Notes: generated from the sequence alone by a model not told the origin. A stretch of 51,554 nucleotides of DNA from an uncultured Clostridia bacterium (GCA_944390345.1 CALXPP010000011.1:1-51554), one strand, 5' to 3'. Positions 9,101 through 18,040 are shown, numbered from the stretch's first letter. Numbers and translations: made by a program.

Positions 9101-11827
9101 ATTTCCTTTAAATGGTACTCTACCTATTAAAACAACATCTGTACAATCATTTCCTGTATTGTTTAATGTTGTAAGCTCCATTTGTGCTATTTGAGAACCT
9201 TTATCTCTATTTACTTCTGCTGTAACTGTTCCTTGTTTTACAGATTTTATCTCATTTGAGTTTCCGTCATAGTTTTTAATTGCATTAACTGCTACCATTC
9301 CTGTTGGTGCTTGATATTCAAATACTGCAACATCAAACCCATTAGTATTTTTTACTATATTCTCTGGAGTTTGTTTTTTTATACTCCATTTAGTCTGAGA
9401 TTCATAATTTGTTACTGCTTCATTGCAGTAGTATAGTTTAATTTGATCTTCTTTCTTTGGTGTTACTTCATCTACTACTATTTTACAGTTGATTATTATA
9501 CTTGTACTATTTGCTAAGCTTCCGTCACTAAAAGATTTTTGAGTTCCTTGCAATTCTACTCTTAATTTTACATCACCACTACTAGTATCTGTTTGGAAAT
9601 CTCCAACTTTTAATCCATTTTCGTATAGTAGATTCATACTTTGTATTTCTACACTTCTTATATATTTTGGAAATACAATTTCAAAGTATGGATTTTTGTA
9701 CAAGTCACTTGTTTCTTGCTCATTGTTTAATTCAACTTTAATTTCTACATTTTCGTTTGCTTCTATTGTTGTTAGATAATCTTTATTAATAGATAATTTT
9801 GCACTTGTGTAACTTTCTGAAAAAGCTTTTTCTGTTTCTATTTCTTTTAAGCTAAAGTTTTCTTCTCTTCCTGCATATTTCACATAAGCTCTTACACTAC
9901 TTTTTATTGCTTCGAATTTACTAAATTCTTGTGCTGTATATGAGCTTTTTCCTATTACTTTTACAAATTCAATACTTATATTTCCATTTGCTCCAATTGA
10001 ATTAATTCTTACTTGAAGCTTTTTAGTATGTTCAGTTAAAACAATTTTTGATGTTTCTTCTGAATTAGTATTCTCTTTATTTAATGTATATAATATATTT
10101 CCATCTGCATCTAATAGGTCTATCGTGTTTCCTTGTTCTAGTATGTTTTTAATTTCTGAGTAATTAAAATTTACTCCTTTATACATTACATCATTATCTG
10201 CACTAAACTCGTTTCCATCATTATCTATATAATTCTCTTTTTCTCCGCCAATAGTTATTGCCTCTAGCATATCACTTGTTAGTATATTTACATTAACTAT
10301 TGTTTTAAATTCTGTTTCATATTGTGTTTCTGAGTAGTAATTAGCATTAATTTTTCCTTTATTTATCTCATCTTCTGTTGTTCCTACTGAGTATGTAATT
10401 AATTCTCCAACATTTATTTCTTGTTCTTGTTCTTTTTTTATAGATTTTTCGTGTGTTTTATTTTCTTTTCCATTATATTCTTCTACTCTAACGGTTATAT
10501 CTTTTCCAAGTTCAACATTTGGATCTTCTATATAATCTTCATATCTATATGTAATTATATATAGATCTTCACCTTGTGTATTTACTGCAGTTCCATTATT
10601 TTCATTTTTTACACTTATTTCTATTGTTTGTGAATTTTCATCATATTTCCAATTGTTCTCGTCAAAACTTACAGCACCAAATTCTTCTCCTTTAGTTGCC
10701 ATCAATTTATTTGCATTTACACTTATTTCTGTAGGTAATTTACCTTTTAATTCAGGGATTTGAATTTTTATATTTGTTTCTTTTATAGGTAAATAATTTG
10801 TATCTGTAATTTCTCTTTTTACAGATATTTCATTTTCTACTATTGTTCCTACTTTATCACCAACACTAAATGGTGAAACTTTTGTGTATTCTGAAGTAAG
10901 TTCTATTTCTTTACTATACTCCCAACCAAGTGTTAAATCTTCTTTTTCTTGAACCTCTATCTCCTCAAGATCTGTATTTATAAAAGTTCCTACTAAACTA
11001 ACATTTAACTTCTTATATAAATCTTCTATATTTATAGTAGAATTTTGTTTATATCTTATTACAATATTTAATTTAGTTGCATCTAAAATATTTTGAAGTG
11101 AAATTTCATTTGAAGAATTTATTTTTATTTCACTATTTGCATCACTTATTTGCTCTTTTTCTGCTTCTTTAGTTGCCTCTTCAATTAATTCTTCTTCATT
11201 AATCATTTCATCTTCTACTTTATTTTCTTCTGCTTCCTCAGTAGTATTTGTTTCTTCTGTAGTTACATTTTCTTCAGTAGAATTTGAAGTTTCTTCTGTT
11301 ACAGTATTCTCTCTTACTTCGTTTTCATCTTCAGAGAAACTTACTGTATTTTGATTAGAAGTGTCCTCTTGATTTGTTTCTTCTACTGTTTCTGTGTTAG
11401 TAGTTTCATCTGGTGTAAATTCCATTGAGGTTTTAAGATTAGTACCTATACCAGTACTTAGTAGTTTACTCTCAATCTTATTTTCCTCTTCTCCTTCTTT
11501 GCTAACAGATACAATCTCAAAATTACTATTATCACTATTTTCTAGTTCTAATTTTAAAGTTGCATCTTTTAAAATCCCTTCTTCTTTAGGGTTTAATTCT
11601 GTTGTTATAACAACTTCTTTATTTACCTCTAATAGCTTTTCTGTTTCGTCTCCATTATTTTCAAAATAAGCCTTAAGATCTATACTGCTTTTCCTAAAAA
11701 TTCCTGAAGAGAAAACAGAAGAACCTTCTGTTGCAATAACTTCAATAGAAAAGCCATAGTTTACAAAGGTAAGAATAAATATTATTGCTAAAACAATGCA
11801 TTTCTTCCAAGTTTTCTTCATTTTCAA
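6200..11827 (-). CDS. Large secreted DUF11/SdrD-B repeat surface protein with C-terminal membrane anchor
   Basis: This 1875-residue protein has an N-terminal signal segment (residues 1-30, KKTWKKCIVLAIIFILTF), then a Glu/Thr/Asn-rich linker (about 130-235), then a long series of immunoglobulin-like DUF11-type repeats. A low-complexity Glu/Asn/Gln segment (about 1465-1550) leads into one SdrD-B-like domain (IGGTAWIDENKDGVKDENE, about 1555-1625), a last DUF11-like domain, a single transmembrane helix (about 1838-1862) and a basic tail (KIPKISRKKIYK). There is no LPXTG, so it is probably held by the membrane helix rather than sortase. It sits directly upstream of the left-edge surface protein in the same operon. 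Likely role: cell-surface structure or adhesion; the ligand is unknown. Confidence 0.8.
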   Translation of the reverse strand: MKMKKTWKKCIVLAIIFILTFVNYGFSIEVIATEGSSVFSSGIFRKSSIDLKAYFENNGDETEKLLEVNKEVVITTELNPKEEGILKDATLKLELENSDNSNFEIVSVSKEGEEENKIESKLLSTGIGTNLKTSMEFTPDETTNTETVEETNQEDTSNQNTVSFSEDENEVRENTVTEETSNSTEENVTTEETNTTEEAEENKVEDEMINEEELIEEATKEAEKEQISDANSEIKINSSNEISLQNILDATKLNIVIRYKQNSTINIEDLYKKLNVSLVGTFINTDLEEIEVQEKEDLTLGWEYSKEIELTSEYTKVSPFSVGDKVGTIVENEISVKREITDTNYLPIKETNIKIQIPELKGKLPTEISVNANKLMATKGEEFGAVSFDENNWKYDENSQTIEISVKNENNGTAVNTQGEDLYIITYRYEDYIEDPNVELGKDITVRVEEYNGKENKTHEKSIKKEQEQEINVGELITYSVGTTEDEINKGKINANYYSETQYETEFKTIVNVNILTSDMLEAITIGGEKENYIDNDGNEFSADNDVMYKGVNFNYSEIKNILEQGNTIDLLDADGNILYTLNKENTNSEETSKIVLTEHTKKLQVRINSIGANGNISIEFVKVIGKSSYTAQEFSKFEAIKSSVRAYVKYAGREENFSLKEIETEKAFSESYTSAKLSINKDYLTTIEANENVEIKVELNNEQETSDLYKNPYFEIVFPKYIRSVEIQSMNLLYENGLKVGDFQTDTSSGDVKLRVELQGTQKSFSDGSLANSTSIIINCKIVVDEVTPKKEDQIKLYYCNEAVTNYESQTKWSIKKQTPENIVKNTNGFDVAVFEYQAPTGMVAVNAIKNYDGNSNEIKSVKQGTVTAEVNRDKGSQIAQMELTTLNNTGNDCTDVVLIGRVPFKGNKTVASGEDLGTTTDAYMKDLIKSDINNSIGATIYYSTNPEANKNLEDSSNGWTQEVSNINDIRSYLIVVDGTLKAGAVLKYTYDFEIPTNLPYEAGIYGTFSSYYNNNSDVAIVYESSTADKVGLTTEAGPKLEASLGVDIGDGQDILEGKRLEYTIFVNNTGSINAENVLAKVEVPRYAAHTEQGSTSGNIGDYGFVITDKNSLELPIGTVNAGEMKEVKFYLQADELPTLEEYASTLGIDSGTDDSGTYYVDENGNKTYITEVPEIWIDVQAKIESTTFGNVLETNTVRNRIKKSNFISVFSIKYDRELGIGYDSNFNLQVLNNSGKDLKNVKAILHTNKYLPYVSSESSRENTNVNYDETNQLVTFELGDIEKDGAFTLDVILRAVNIPTGSENIDCYFELTADDIETEYSTTIPQKIVKSYLTASQTNTILNKQVKEEETFTISVKVKNEGASSAVNSTFKLDVPEILRVKTVSYDGDLTGILANGNGTGKIDTTLPVLPIGSTININITLEVLNIAGSENTNVSLEPRLTNEYQEDIVLDKIEFMVVNDKLTEEEQEAINQAEDEAEQDKQNEEDKANADKEAISNQGNNNQNGQNNNSSNNQNNSNNGNTGNTNQNVNSSNNDQNEQTNNNQAVESAVYTIGGTAWIDENKDGVKDENEAKLKGVKANLMSVEESKIVQTTETSDDGEYAFRNVSTGNYIITFEYDTNIYEPTVYRKNGVAEDINSDVTLGNNTNLAVTDQITVNGDVTHIDIGLISSSIFDLKINKYISHATVTVKDKVKEYDFDNKEIAKVEIRANELKHAKVDLEYTIVVENVGNIEGYVERLVDYLGSDLTFNEEENSIWYLGNDGNLYTKNLDNTSLKPGERREIKLVLSKQMTEENTGFVSNKVEIVSSYSNTNLNENADNNVSIQNTSISVATGRAVGIISTITIIAVCAGMGYFIYIGKLKIPKISRKKIYK

Positions 11828-11856
11828 ATCCCTTTCTTCTCTTTAGTCTTTTATAG

Positions 11857-11878
11857 TTTAGGTGCTTTTTTACCTAAA
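11857..11878 (-). promoter_or_regulatory. Small hairpin in the leader of the surface-protein operon; 294-bp A/T-rich gap
   Basis: Inverted repeat TTTAGGT / ACCTAAA with an 8-nt loop, about 30 bp upstream of the surface-protein start at 11827. It lies in the 294-bp A/T-rich divergent gap 11828-12121, which shows no gene. The hairpin would fold in the 5' leader of the minus transcript or serve as an operator dyad; I cannot tell which. Confidence 0.3.
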
Positions 11879-12121
11879 TCTATAAATATATATACATATA
11901 CTAAAACAATTTTTTAAATTTGTACATAGCCAAAAATTGCCATTTTTCGATTATTACAGACTTTATAAAATTTTTTCTTTACGGAAATTCATAGCTTTAG
12001 CAATATATTTACTTATATTAAATTTTTATTACTTTTGTGTATCTATTTAATTTTCTATTTCTTATCAACTTTTTTTATATATTGCATATAGTATATTAGA
12101 ATATTTTAGGAGGAAAGTTCT

Positions 12122-12256
12122 ATGAATAATTTAGATATAAATCAAATTCTAGCAATGATTTCAAAGATGGATAAGACTGAATTAGAAAAAAATATTAACA
12201 AAGCTCAGCAAATCTTACAAAATACAGACTTAGGGAAAAATATTAACAAAGAATAG
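12122..12256 (+). CDS. Small hypothetical protein (44 aa), first of a three-gene cluster
   Basis: This short ORF begins MNNLDINQILAMISKMDK after a near-perfect SD (AGGAGG, 8 nt upstream) and ends 21 bp before the next gene. It is hydrophilic and probably helical, with Asn/Lys/Gln-rich sequence and no membrane segment. I do not assign a function. The SD strength and tight spacing to two further small genes make it a credible gene. Confidence 0.65.
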   Translation: MNNLDINQILAMISKMDKTELEKNINKAQQILQNTDLGKNINKE

Positions 12257-12277
12257 ATTAATTTCGGAGGTTTTAAA

Positions 12278-12667
12278 ATGAATGAAGATTTATCTAATGT
12301 TATGAATCAATTTTCTAATATCTTAAAAGAGAAAAATATAGATTTAAATAAAATTATAAATAAAGCTTCTGATAATTCTGATAAGCCAACAAATTCAGAT
12401 AGTAATCAAGATTCATTTTCCTCTAATAATCAAAATGACTTTAATTTAGATATAGAAACTATATTAAAAATTAAAAATATTATGCAACAGATGAATCAAA
12501 AAAATGCTCCACGAAACAATTTACTAAACTCACTAAAACCATTCTTGCGTAAGAATAAGCAGGAAAAATTAGATGAGTATATTAAGTATGCAAATCTTTT
12601 AAACTTATTAGAGCTCTTTAATTCAAAAGGAGGAGATAATTCTAATGAGAATAAATCAAATACTTAG
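12278..12667 (+). CDS. Hypothetical protein (129 aa), second of the cluster
   Basis: This soluble, Asn/Lys-rich protein has SD CGGAGG 7 nt before the ATG. The N-terminal 40 residues are amphipathic helix (NEDLSNVMNQFSNILKEKN), followed by a polar Ser/Asn/Asp linker (about 42-65) and a second helical part with MQQMNQKNAPRNNLLNSLKP and a basic RKNKQEK stretch. The pattern of two helices, a linker and a conserved-looking LLNSLKPFLR segment resembles an unnamed clostridial family; function unknown. Its last 23 bases overlap the next gene. Confidence 0.65.
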   Translation: MNEDLSNVMNQFSNILKEKNIDLNKIINKASDNSDKPTNSDSNQDSFSSNNQNDFNLDIETILKIKNIMQQMNQKNAPRNNLLNSLKPFLRKNKQEKLDEYIKYANLLNLLELFNSKGGDNSNENKSNT

Positions 12668-12830
12668 TTTTTTTACAGACATTAATAAAGATGTACCACT
12701 TGTAAATATAAGTGGTACATCTCTATACTTAGATGATTTATTACTAATTACCTTAGTAATTATTTTACTTAATGAAAAAAATATGGATATATTGCTTCTT
12801 AGTATTTTTCTATTACTAATATTGTCTTAA
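12645..12830 (+). CDS. Small membrane protein (61 aa), third of the cluster
   Basis: The ATG is preceded by a strong SD (AAAGGAGGAG) that lies inside the 3' end of the previous gene, so translation is probably coupled. The first 30 residues are polar (MRINQILSFFTDINKD); the rest is a very hydrophobic helix pair (LLLITLVIILL and ILLLSIFLLLILS). It ends 3 bp from the convergent minC stop with no terminator between them. A 13-bp perfect inverted repeat lies within its coding sequence. Function unknown. Confidence 0.6.
   Translation: MRINQILSFFTDINKDVPLVNISGTSLYLDDLLLITLVIILLNEKNMDILLLSIFLLLILS
12689..12722. repeat. Perfect 13-bp inverted repeat inside a coding sequence
   Basis: Arms AGATGTACCACTT and AAGTGGTACATCT are separated by an 8-nt loop (GTAAATAT). 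There is no T-run after either arm, so it is not a standard intrinsic terminator. It encodes the segment around KDVPLVNISGTSLY of the 61-aa membrane protein. Confidence 0.6.
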
Positions 12831-12833
12831 AAT

Positions 12834-13439
12834 TTATTCTATAATTATATTATTGTCTTTTATTTTACAAATTGGACATTTTTCCATTTTAGTCTCTATT
12901 TCTTTTACTAAATTTGCTATTCTTACTTGAGTAACATCTATCGAGTTTGCAGATATTACAGCCATTGTATTTCCATTTGCACCTGCATGAGCTAAGCCTC
13001 TTAAAGCTCCAAGTATAGCTATATTTCCTCCAGCAATTACTTCTGCTCCTGCATTTACATCTCCAAAAATTACTAAACTTCCTGAATACTCCTCTTTTTG
13101 TCCAGATCGAATACAGTTTGGAATATATTTTGTTTCTGAAATTTCTGTTTTTGTTTCAAAAGTTTTCTTAATTGCGTGTAGTCCTAATAAATCAGATACA
13201 TCATCAAATTTAACCTCTACATCTATTTCATCATTTATTATTTTTTTTATCATTTCTATCTCTGTTTCTGTAAATAGCTTTCCTGTAACTCTTATTGGAA
13301 TTTTAGAAGATTGATAAAAATCTCTAAGCTTTGGTATTTTATTTTGTAACTCTTCAATTATTTCTTGAATTTCAGCAATTACATTTACATTTAAAACAAT
13401 TTCTTCTGTAGTTTGGCTAATTTTAATATTATTTAACAT
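12834..13439 (-). CDS. minC: Septum site-determining protein MinC
   Basis: MinC inhibits FtsZ ring assembly away from mid-cell, normally as a complex with MinD. The 201-residue protein has the MinC N-terminal alpha/beta domain (about 1-100) and the C-terminal right-handed beta-helix (about 105-200) with GSLVIFGDVNAGAEVIAGGN and LGALRGLAHAGANG, the MinC C-terminal signature. Length is near the usual 200-230. It is the last gene of the mre operon, 17 bp after PBP2. No minD or minE follows; the convergent small-gene cluster does. Its tail carries an unusual CPIC pair (KCPICKIKDNNIIIE) where other MinC proteins lack cysteines. Confidence 0.92.
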   Translation of the reverse strand: MLNNIKISQTTEEIVLNVNVIAEIQEIIEELQNKIPKLRDFYQSSKIPIRVTGKLFTETEIEMIKKIINDEIDVEVKFDDVSDLLGLHAIKKTFETKTEISETKYIPNCIRSGQKEEYSGSLVIFGDVNAGAEVIAGGNIAILGALRGLAHAGANGNTMAVISANSIDVTQVRIANLVKEIETKMEKCPICKIKDNNIIIE

Positions 13440-13456
13440 TACTACACATCCTTTCT

Positions 13457-15586
13457 TTATCTAAAACTTTCCGTTTCTAGCCTTGCTGTCATATCTTCCT
13501 TTACACTAGCAACATTCATTCCAAAATATTCCAACATTATATCTCTTACTACCTCTGCAGTATAGTTTCCATGGCCTCCATTTTCTACCATAACTACTAT
13601 TGCAATCTCTGGATCTTCAAAAGGTGCAAAACCCACAAACCAAGCATTTACATATTTTCCAGCTTCAGCTGAACCAGTTTTTCCTCCTATACTAATTTCA
13701 AAATTTTTAAATATAGAGTATGCAGTTCCACCATCTTCTGCAACAGATCTCATTCCTTCTAATACTGCATTTAGATTTTCTTCACTTATTTCTATGTTTT
13801 CTTCATTTGTATCTTCTAAGTTTAATTTATTTTTTACAAATTCATCTATTTCTGATCTTGCAACTTGAGTACCATTTGATAGAACAATGTTTTTAATGAT
13901 ACTTAAATCTATATTTTTTCCACCATTAGCAAGCATTGATATATATTTTGCCATTTGTATTGGAGTATAGTTATTGTAACTTTGTCCAATAGCAGAAATA
14001 ATTGTATCTGCTGAAGACCAATTTCTATTTTCATTTTCCTTTACTAATTCCATAGCTGGAACTGTTCCACTAGCTTCACTTGGTAATTCAACTCCAGTTT
14101 TTGAACCAAGTCCAAAATATCTAGCATATTTAGATAGCAAATCAATTCCTAATCTATTTCCAACTTCATAAAAATAATAGTTACAAGACTTTTGAATAGC
14201 TGATATTACATTTACTCTTCCATGTCCATGACCATAATCTGTAAATATCCAACATCTATAACCTTTATTTGTGCCTTCTACATAGTATTGACCAACATCA
14301 TTTATATAATCATTTATACCTATTTTTTGTTCTTGAAGGCCTGCTATTGCTGTAATCATCTTGAATATTGAGCCTGGTGCATAAGCATTTTGTATCGCTC
14401 TATTTCTAAGTGGTGTTGTAACAGAATTGTTATATTCTTGCCACTGCACATTTGATATTCCATCATAAAAATAACTTGGATTGTAATCTGGATAACTTGC
14501 CATTGCTAAAATTTCACCTGTTTTAACATTAGTTACTACTACAGAACCACCATTAGCTTCATAAGTCTTTCCAAAACCACCTGTCTTAATTTTTTCTATA
14601 TTATTTCTTAAAGCATTTTCTGCAACAGCCTGTAGATTTGCATCTATTGTTAAGACTACATTTGCTCCACCTACAGCTTCTTGTGAAGTATATTCACCTG
14701 TTATAGTTCCGTCTACAGACATATCTATCTGTTTTGTTCCATCTTCTCCTCTTAAATACTCTTCAAATACTTTTTCTATACCTGTTTGTCCTACTTTATC
14801 ATCTGCATCATATTCGTGAGTATCTCCTCTTTCTTCAAAATCCTTTTTATTAGCTTCTGTTATTCTGCTAACATAACCTATAATATGTGAAGCTAAAGTT
14901 CCTCTTTCATATTTTCTTACAGGTTCTTGAACTATACTTACTCCCGTAAGTTCTGCTCCTCTTTCTTGTAGTTGTACTGCACTATTTCTACTTATTTTCT
15001 CTGATATTTGAATAGATTTTGTATTAGAATATCCTTGAGTAGTAATTGCATATCTTATTGCTAATATTTTTGATATTTCAGAAATGTCTTCTGAATCTAT
15101 ATTGTATTTATCTCTAAATAAGTAAAAAGCTTCCTCTGCTGAGGCTGTATCTGGAATTTTATATTTTTCTTTCCACTCTTGTAATTCTTCTTCTGATTCA
15201 AAATGATATTCAAAAGGATTTACACTTATAGGAAATGGATTTATATAAGAATCTCCATTTTGCTCTAAAATAGTTGTCATAGTCAAAATTGAATGATTTA
15301 GTACATTATCTTCTACATTAGTTTTATACATTTCTACTGAAAAGCTAGAATCTGCAGATGCTAAAACAATACCAGTTCTGTCTGTAATATTTCCTCGAGC
15401 TGCTTCTATTTTTCCCTCTCTAGATAGTCTTGTATTAGAAGTTTCTCTATATTCAGTTCCATTTACAATTTGTAAATTAAATAATTGCATTAAAATTATA
15501 ATACCAAAAATATATATAATTGTTGTTACTACATTATATCTAAAATTAGACTTTTCTATTTCAGTTTTTTGTCTCAGATTCCTCAC
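13457..15586 (-). CDS. mrdA: Penicillin-binding protein 2, elongation-specific transpeptidase
   Basis: This class B PBP cross-links peptidoglycan during lateral wall growth with the Mre complex. Seen: a single N-terminal membrane helix (about 17-40), PBP dimerisation domain (about 45-260) and a transpeptidase domain with SxxK in PGSIFKM (about 405), SxN in KSCNYYF (about 468) and KTG in GGKTGSAEAG (about 634). The 709-residue length fits the family. It follows mreD by 9 bp. The start is uncertain: the GTG at 15586 lies inside the SD region, while a CTG three codons later sits 8 nt from AAAGAGG and may be the real initiation codon. Confidence 0.93.
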   Translation of the reverse strand: MRNLRQKTEIEKSNFRYNVVTTIIYIFGIIILMQLFNLQIVNGTEYRETSNTRLSREGKIEAARGNITDRTGIVLASADSSFSVEMYKTNVEDNVLNHSILTMTTILEQNGDSYINPFPISVNPFEYHFESEEELQEWKEKYKIPDTASAEEAFYLFRDKYNIDSEDISEISKILAIRYAITTQGYSNTKSIQISEKISRNSAVQLQERGAELTGVSIVQEPVRKYERGTLASHIIGYVSRITEANKKDFEERGDTHEYDADDKVGQTGIEKVFEEYLRGEDGTKQIDMSVDGTITGEYTSQEAVGGANVVLTIDANLQAVAENALRNNIEKIKTGGFGKTYEANGGSVVVTNVKTGEILAMASYPDYNPSYFYDGISNVQWQEYNNSVTTPLRNRAIQNAYAPGSIFKMITAIAGLQEQKIGINDYINDVGQYYVEGTNKGYRCWIFTDYGHGHGRVNVISAIQKSCNYYFYEVGNRLGIDLLSKYARYFGLGSKTGVELPSEASGTVPAMELVKENENRNWSSADTIISAIGQSYNNYTPIQMAKYISMLANGGKNIDLSIIKNIVLSNGTQVARSEIDEFVKNKLNLEDTNEENIEISEENLNAVLEGMRSVAEDGGTAYSIFKNFEISIGGKTGSAEAGKYVNAWFVGFAPFEDPEIAIVVMVENGGHGNYTAEVVRDIMLEYFGMNVASVKEDMTARLETESFR

Positions 15587-15595
15587 CTCTTTATT

Positions 15596-16129
15596 TTAAA
15601 AATATCTTGTAAGTACATTATTTTTCTTAAAGATTCTATCTACACTGTATCCTGCTTTTTGTATAATAGGATATAGTATAATAGATAATAAAACATTATA
15701 AACCACTTCTACTATTAGTATTTTAAAAAAAGCAAGCCATTCTAACTTAAAATCAATAATAATAGAACTTAATAAATAATACCCTGCCTCAAAAATGATT
15801 GTTGATCCAACTACCATTAAAATAATTGTTATTTTATTCTCTTTTGAAAAATTCTTATCAAAATAAGAACCTAAATATCCAACTATACAAAACATTACAG
15901 CAGATATTCCTATGCTTTTACCATAAATTAAATCTAATATTAAACCACAAATAGCTCCAAAAAAAACTCCATAAGCTGTATTTGCAAATAAACCTATAAA
16001 TAATATAAAAATTATAAATAAATTTGGTAATACACCATTTATTGTAAGAAAAGGAAATATATTAGCTTCTAAAAAATATATAATAAAGAATATTATAAAA
16101 AATAAAATACCTATTCCTATTTTCTTCAT
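15596..16129 (-). CDS. mreD: Rod shape-determining protein MreD
   Basis: This 177-residue integral membrane protein has about five hydrophobic helices and the MreD pattern (NLFIIFILFIGLFAN, FGAICGLILDLIYGKSIG). MreD links MreC/MreB to PBP2 in the elongasome. It has a good SD (GAAGGAGAGG), follows mreC by 23 bp and precedes PBP2. Identity rests on hydropathy, motif and operon position together. Confidence 0.88.
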   Translation of the reverse strand: MKKIGIGILFFIIFFIIYFLEANIFPFLTINGVLPNLFIIFILFIGLFANTAYGVFFGAICGLILDLIYGKSIGISAVMFCIVGYLGSYFDKNFSKENKITIILMVVGSTIIFEAGYYLLSSIIIDFKLEWLAFFKILIVEVVYNVLLSIILYPIIQKAGYSVDRIFKKNNVLTRYF

Positions 16130-16152
16130 TTTCCTCTCCTTCTTATCTATAA

Positions 16153-16971
16153 TTATTGATTTTTTACTACTAAAACATTACTAACTTTTGAAAAATCTAC
16201 TGCTGGCTCTATTATTGCATATCTATCTATAATATTACTTGTTGTTATAATCTCTTTTATTGTACCAATATGAATTCCTTGTGGATAAATTCCTCCAAGT
16301 CCAGATGTAGATACATTATCTCCTTGTATTAATTCAGCTCCTGTAGGTATATAGCTTGCTCTTAAAATTTGATTATTTTCAAGAGTTCCTTTACAAATTA
16401 TACTTTCATCAGTAGTTGTTATTTTTGCGCTAACTGTACTTGCTGCGTCTATAATAACTTGTACTTTTGCTGTTTTTTCAGTAACAGATATAATATGACC
16501 TACTAAACCTTTATCTGCTATTACTGTCATATTTGTTTGTACACCATCATTAGTTCCTACATTTATTATTAAATTACTGCTGTAATTACTAACATCTTTA
16601 TTTATAACATAGGCTGGTATAGTTTGATATTCTGCATATTTCTGAGTTAAATTCATATATTCTTGAAGTGTTGCATTATCTGCTTTTATAACTTCTAATT
16701 CTCTTAGTTGTGTTTCTAATTCACTATTTGTTCTCTTTAGTTCTTCATTTTCTGCTTTCAAAGCTTCCATATCTGCAAAATAGGCTTGATTTCCCTGTAT
16801 CTTATTCTTTATGTCTGTAAAAAATCTTTGAACTGGTGTAACCACCGTATTTACAACACTTTCTAAGTATGATAGCTTATCTACTTGAACATTTGAAAGA
16901 AATATTAATAATATTAAAATTACAATTGTAATAATTACTCCTAAAAATTCTGTTTGTTTATTTCTATTCAT
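16153..16971 (-). CDS. mreC: Rod shape-determining protein MreC
   Basis: The 272-residue protein has an N-terminal membrane helix (about 8-27), a coiled coil (about 65-105, MEALKAENEELKRTNSELE) and the extracytoplasmic beta-barrel domain (about 115-270) with VGTNDGVQTNMTVIADKGLVG, the MreC signature. MreC scaffolds PBP2 and MreD outside the membrane. It lies between mreB (50 bp upstream) and mreD. Confidence 0.93.
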   Translation of the reverse strand: MNRNKQTEFLGVIITIVILILLIFLSNVQVDKLSYLESVVNTVVTPVQRFFTDIKNKIQGNQAYFADMEALKAENEELKRTNSELETQLRELEVIKADNATLQEYMNLTQKYAEYQTIPAYVINKDVSNYSSNLIINVGTNDGVQTNMTVIADKGLVGHIISVTEKTAKVQVIIDAASTVSAKITTTDESIICKGTLENNQILRASYIPTGAELIQGDNVSTSGLGGIYPQGIHIGTIKEIITTSNIIDRYAIIEPAVDFSKVSNVLVVKNQ

Positions 16972-17021
16972 TTTAATTCCTCGTATAAAACTATTTTATA
17001 CTTTTTCCTTTCTTTTTAATT

Positions 17022-18038
17022 TTAGCCTAATACTTTTTTTAAATGATTTACATCCTCCACTATTTTTTGTGTACCCTTTACTACGCATTCTAAAGGCTCT
17101 GTAGCTATATAAACTGGTGTATCCGTTTTTTCTGAAATTAGCTTATCTAAGTTTTTTATTAAAGCTCCTCCTCCTGCTACCATTATTCCTTTTATTGCTA
17201 TATCTGAAAGCAATTCTGGTGGTGTTTGTTCTAGGCAGCTTTTTATAGCTTCAACAATTTTTAAAAGTGAATCTTGTATTGCTATTCCTACATCAGTTGA
17301 AGTAATTTCTTTAGATATAGGTAAACCAGTTACTACATCTCTACCTCTAATTTCCATACTTTCTTCAGTTACTAATGGTTTTGCACAAGCTAGCTCTTTT
17401 TTTACATTTTCAGCAGTTACTTCACCTATTATTATATTTAAATTTTTTTTTGCATAATTTATTATATCTTCTGTTAATTCATCTCCAGCAACTTTCAAAG
17501 ATTCACTTACTACAATTCCACCAAGTGAGATTACAGCAACTTCTGTTGTTCCTCCTCCTATATCTACTATTATATTTCCTGTAGGCTCTGAGGTATTTAG
17601 CCCTGAACCAATTGCAGCGGCCATTGGTTCATCTACTAAATATACATTTCCTGCTCCACTCGATAAAATTGCTTCTTCAACAGCTCTTCTTTCTACTTCT
17701 GTTATTCCTGAAGGTACTCCTACAACTACTCTTGGTTTAAATATTTTGTATTTTCTACATACCTTGGCTACTATTGACTTTAGCATTAATTTCGTAGCAG
17801 TAAAATCGGCAATTACCCCATCTTTCATTGGTTTAATAGCTTCTATTTTTTCTGGTGTTCTACCAAGCATAAGTTTAGCTTGATTTCCAAAAGCCAGTAC
17901 CTCTTTAGTTTGCTTATCTAACGCTACTACAGAAGGCTCCCTATAAACTATTCCTTTTCTTTTTAAAGCCACTAATATATTTGCTGTTCCTAAATCTATT
18001 CCTATTTCTCTATTATCTAAGTTACTTAAAAAATTCAT
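17022..18038 (-). CDS. mreB: Rod shape-determining protein MreB
   Basis: This actin-like filament protein directs lateral wall synthesis. Seen: phosphate 1 loop (GIDLGTANILVAL), phosphate 2 loop (NIIVDIGGGTTEVAVIS), and the adenosine motif (IMVAGGGALIKNLD). Length about 338 is normal. I start it at the second Met (18038) because the SD AGGAG, which lies inside the last codons of radC, is 7 nt away, whereas the ATG at 18044 is only 1 nt away; the earlier ATG would overlap the radC stop by 4 bp. Translation is probably coupled to radC. Confidence 0.95.
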   Translation of the reverse strand: MNFLSNLDNREIGIDLGTANILVALKRKGIVYREPSVVALDKQTKEVLAFGNQAKLMLGRTPEKIEAIKPMKDGVIADFTATKLMLKSIVAKVCRKYKIFKPRVVVGVPSGITEVERRAVEEAILSSGAGNVYLVDEPMAAAIGSGLNTSEPTGNIIVDIGGGTTEVAVISLGGIVVSESLKVAGDELTEDIINYAKKNLNIIIGEVTAENVKKELACAKPLVTEESMEIRGRDVVTGLPISKEITSTDVGIAIQDSLLKIVEAIKSCLEQTPPELLSDIAIKGIMVAGGGALIKNLDKLISEKTDTPVYIATEPLECVVKGTQKIVEDVNHLKKVLG

Positions 18039-18040
18039 TT

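Noticed and set aside
12689..12722. Intrinsic terminator
   Set aside because: No T-run follows either arm and the repeat lies within an ORF with a strong SD.
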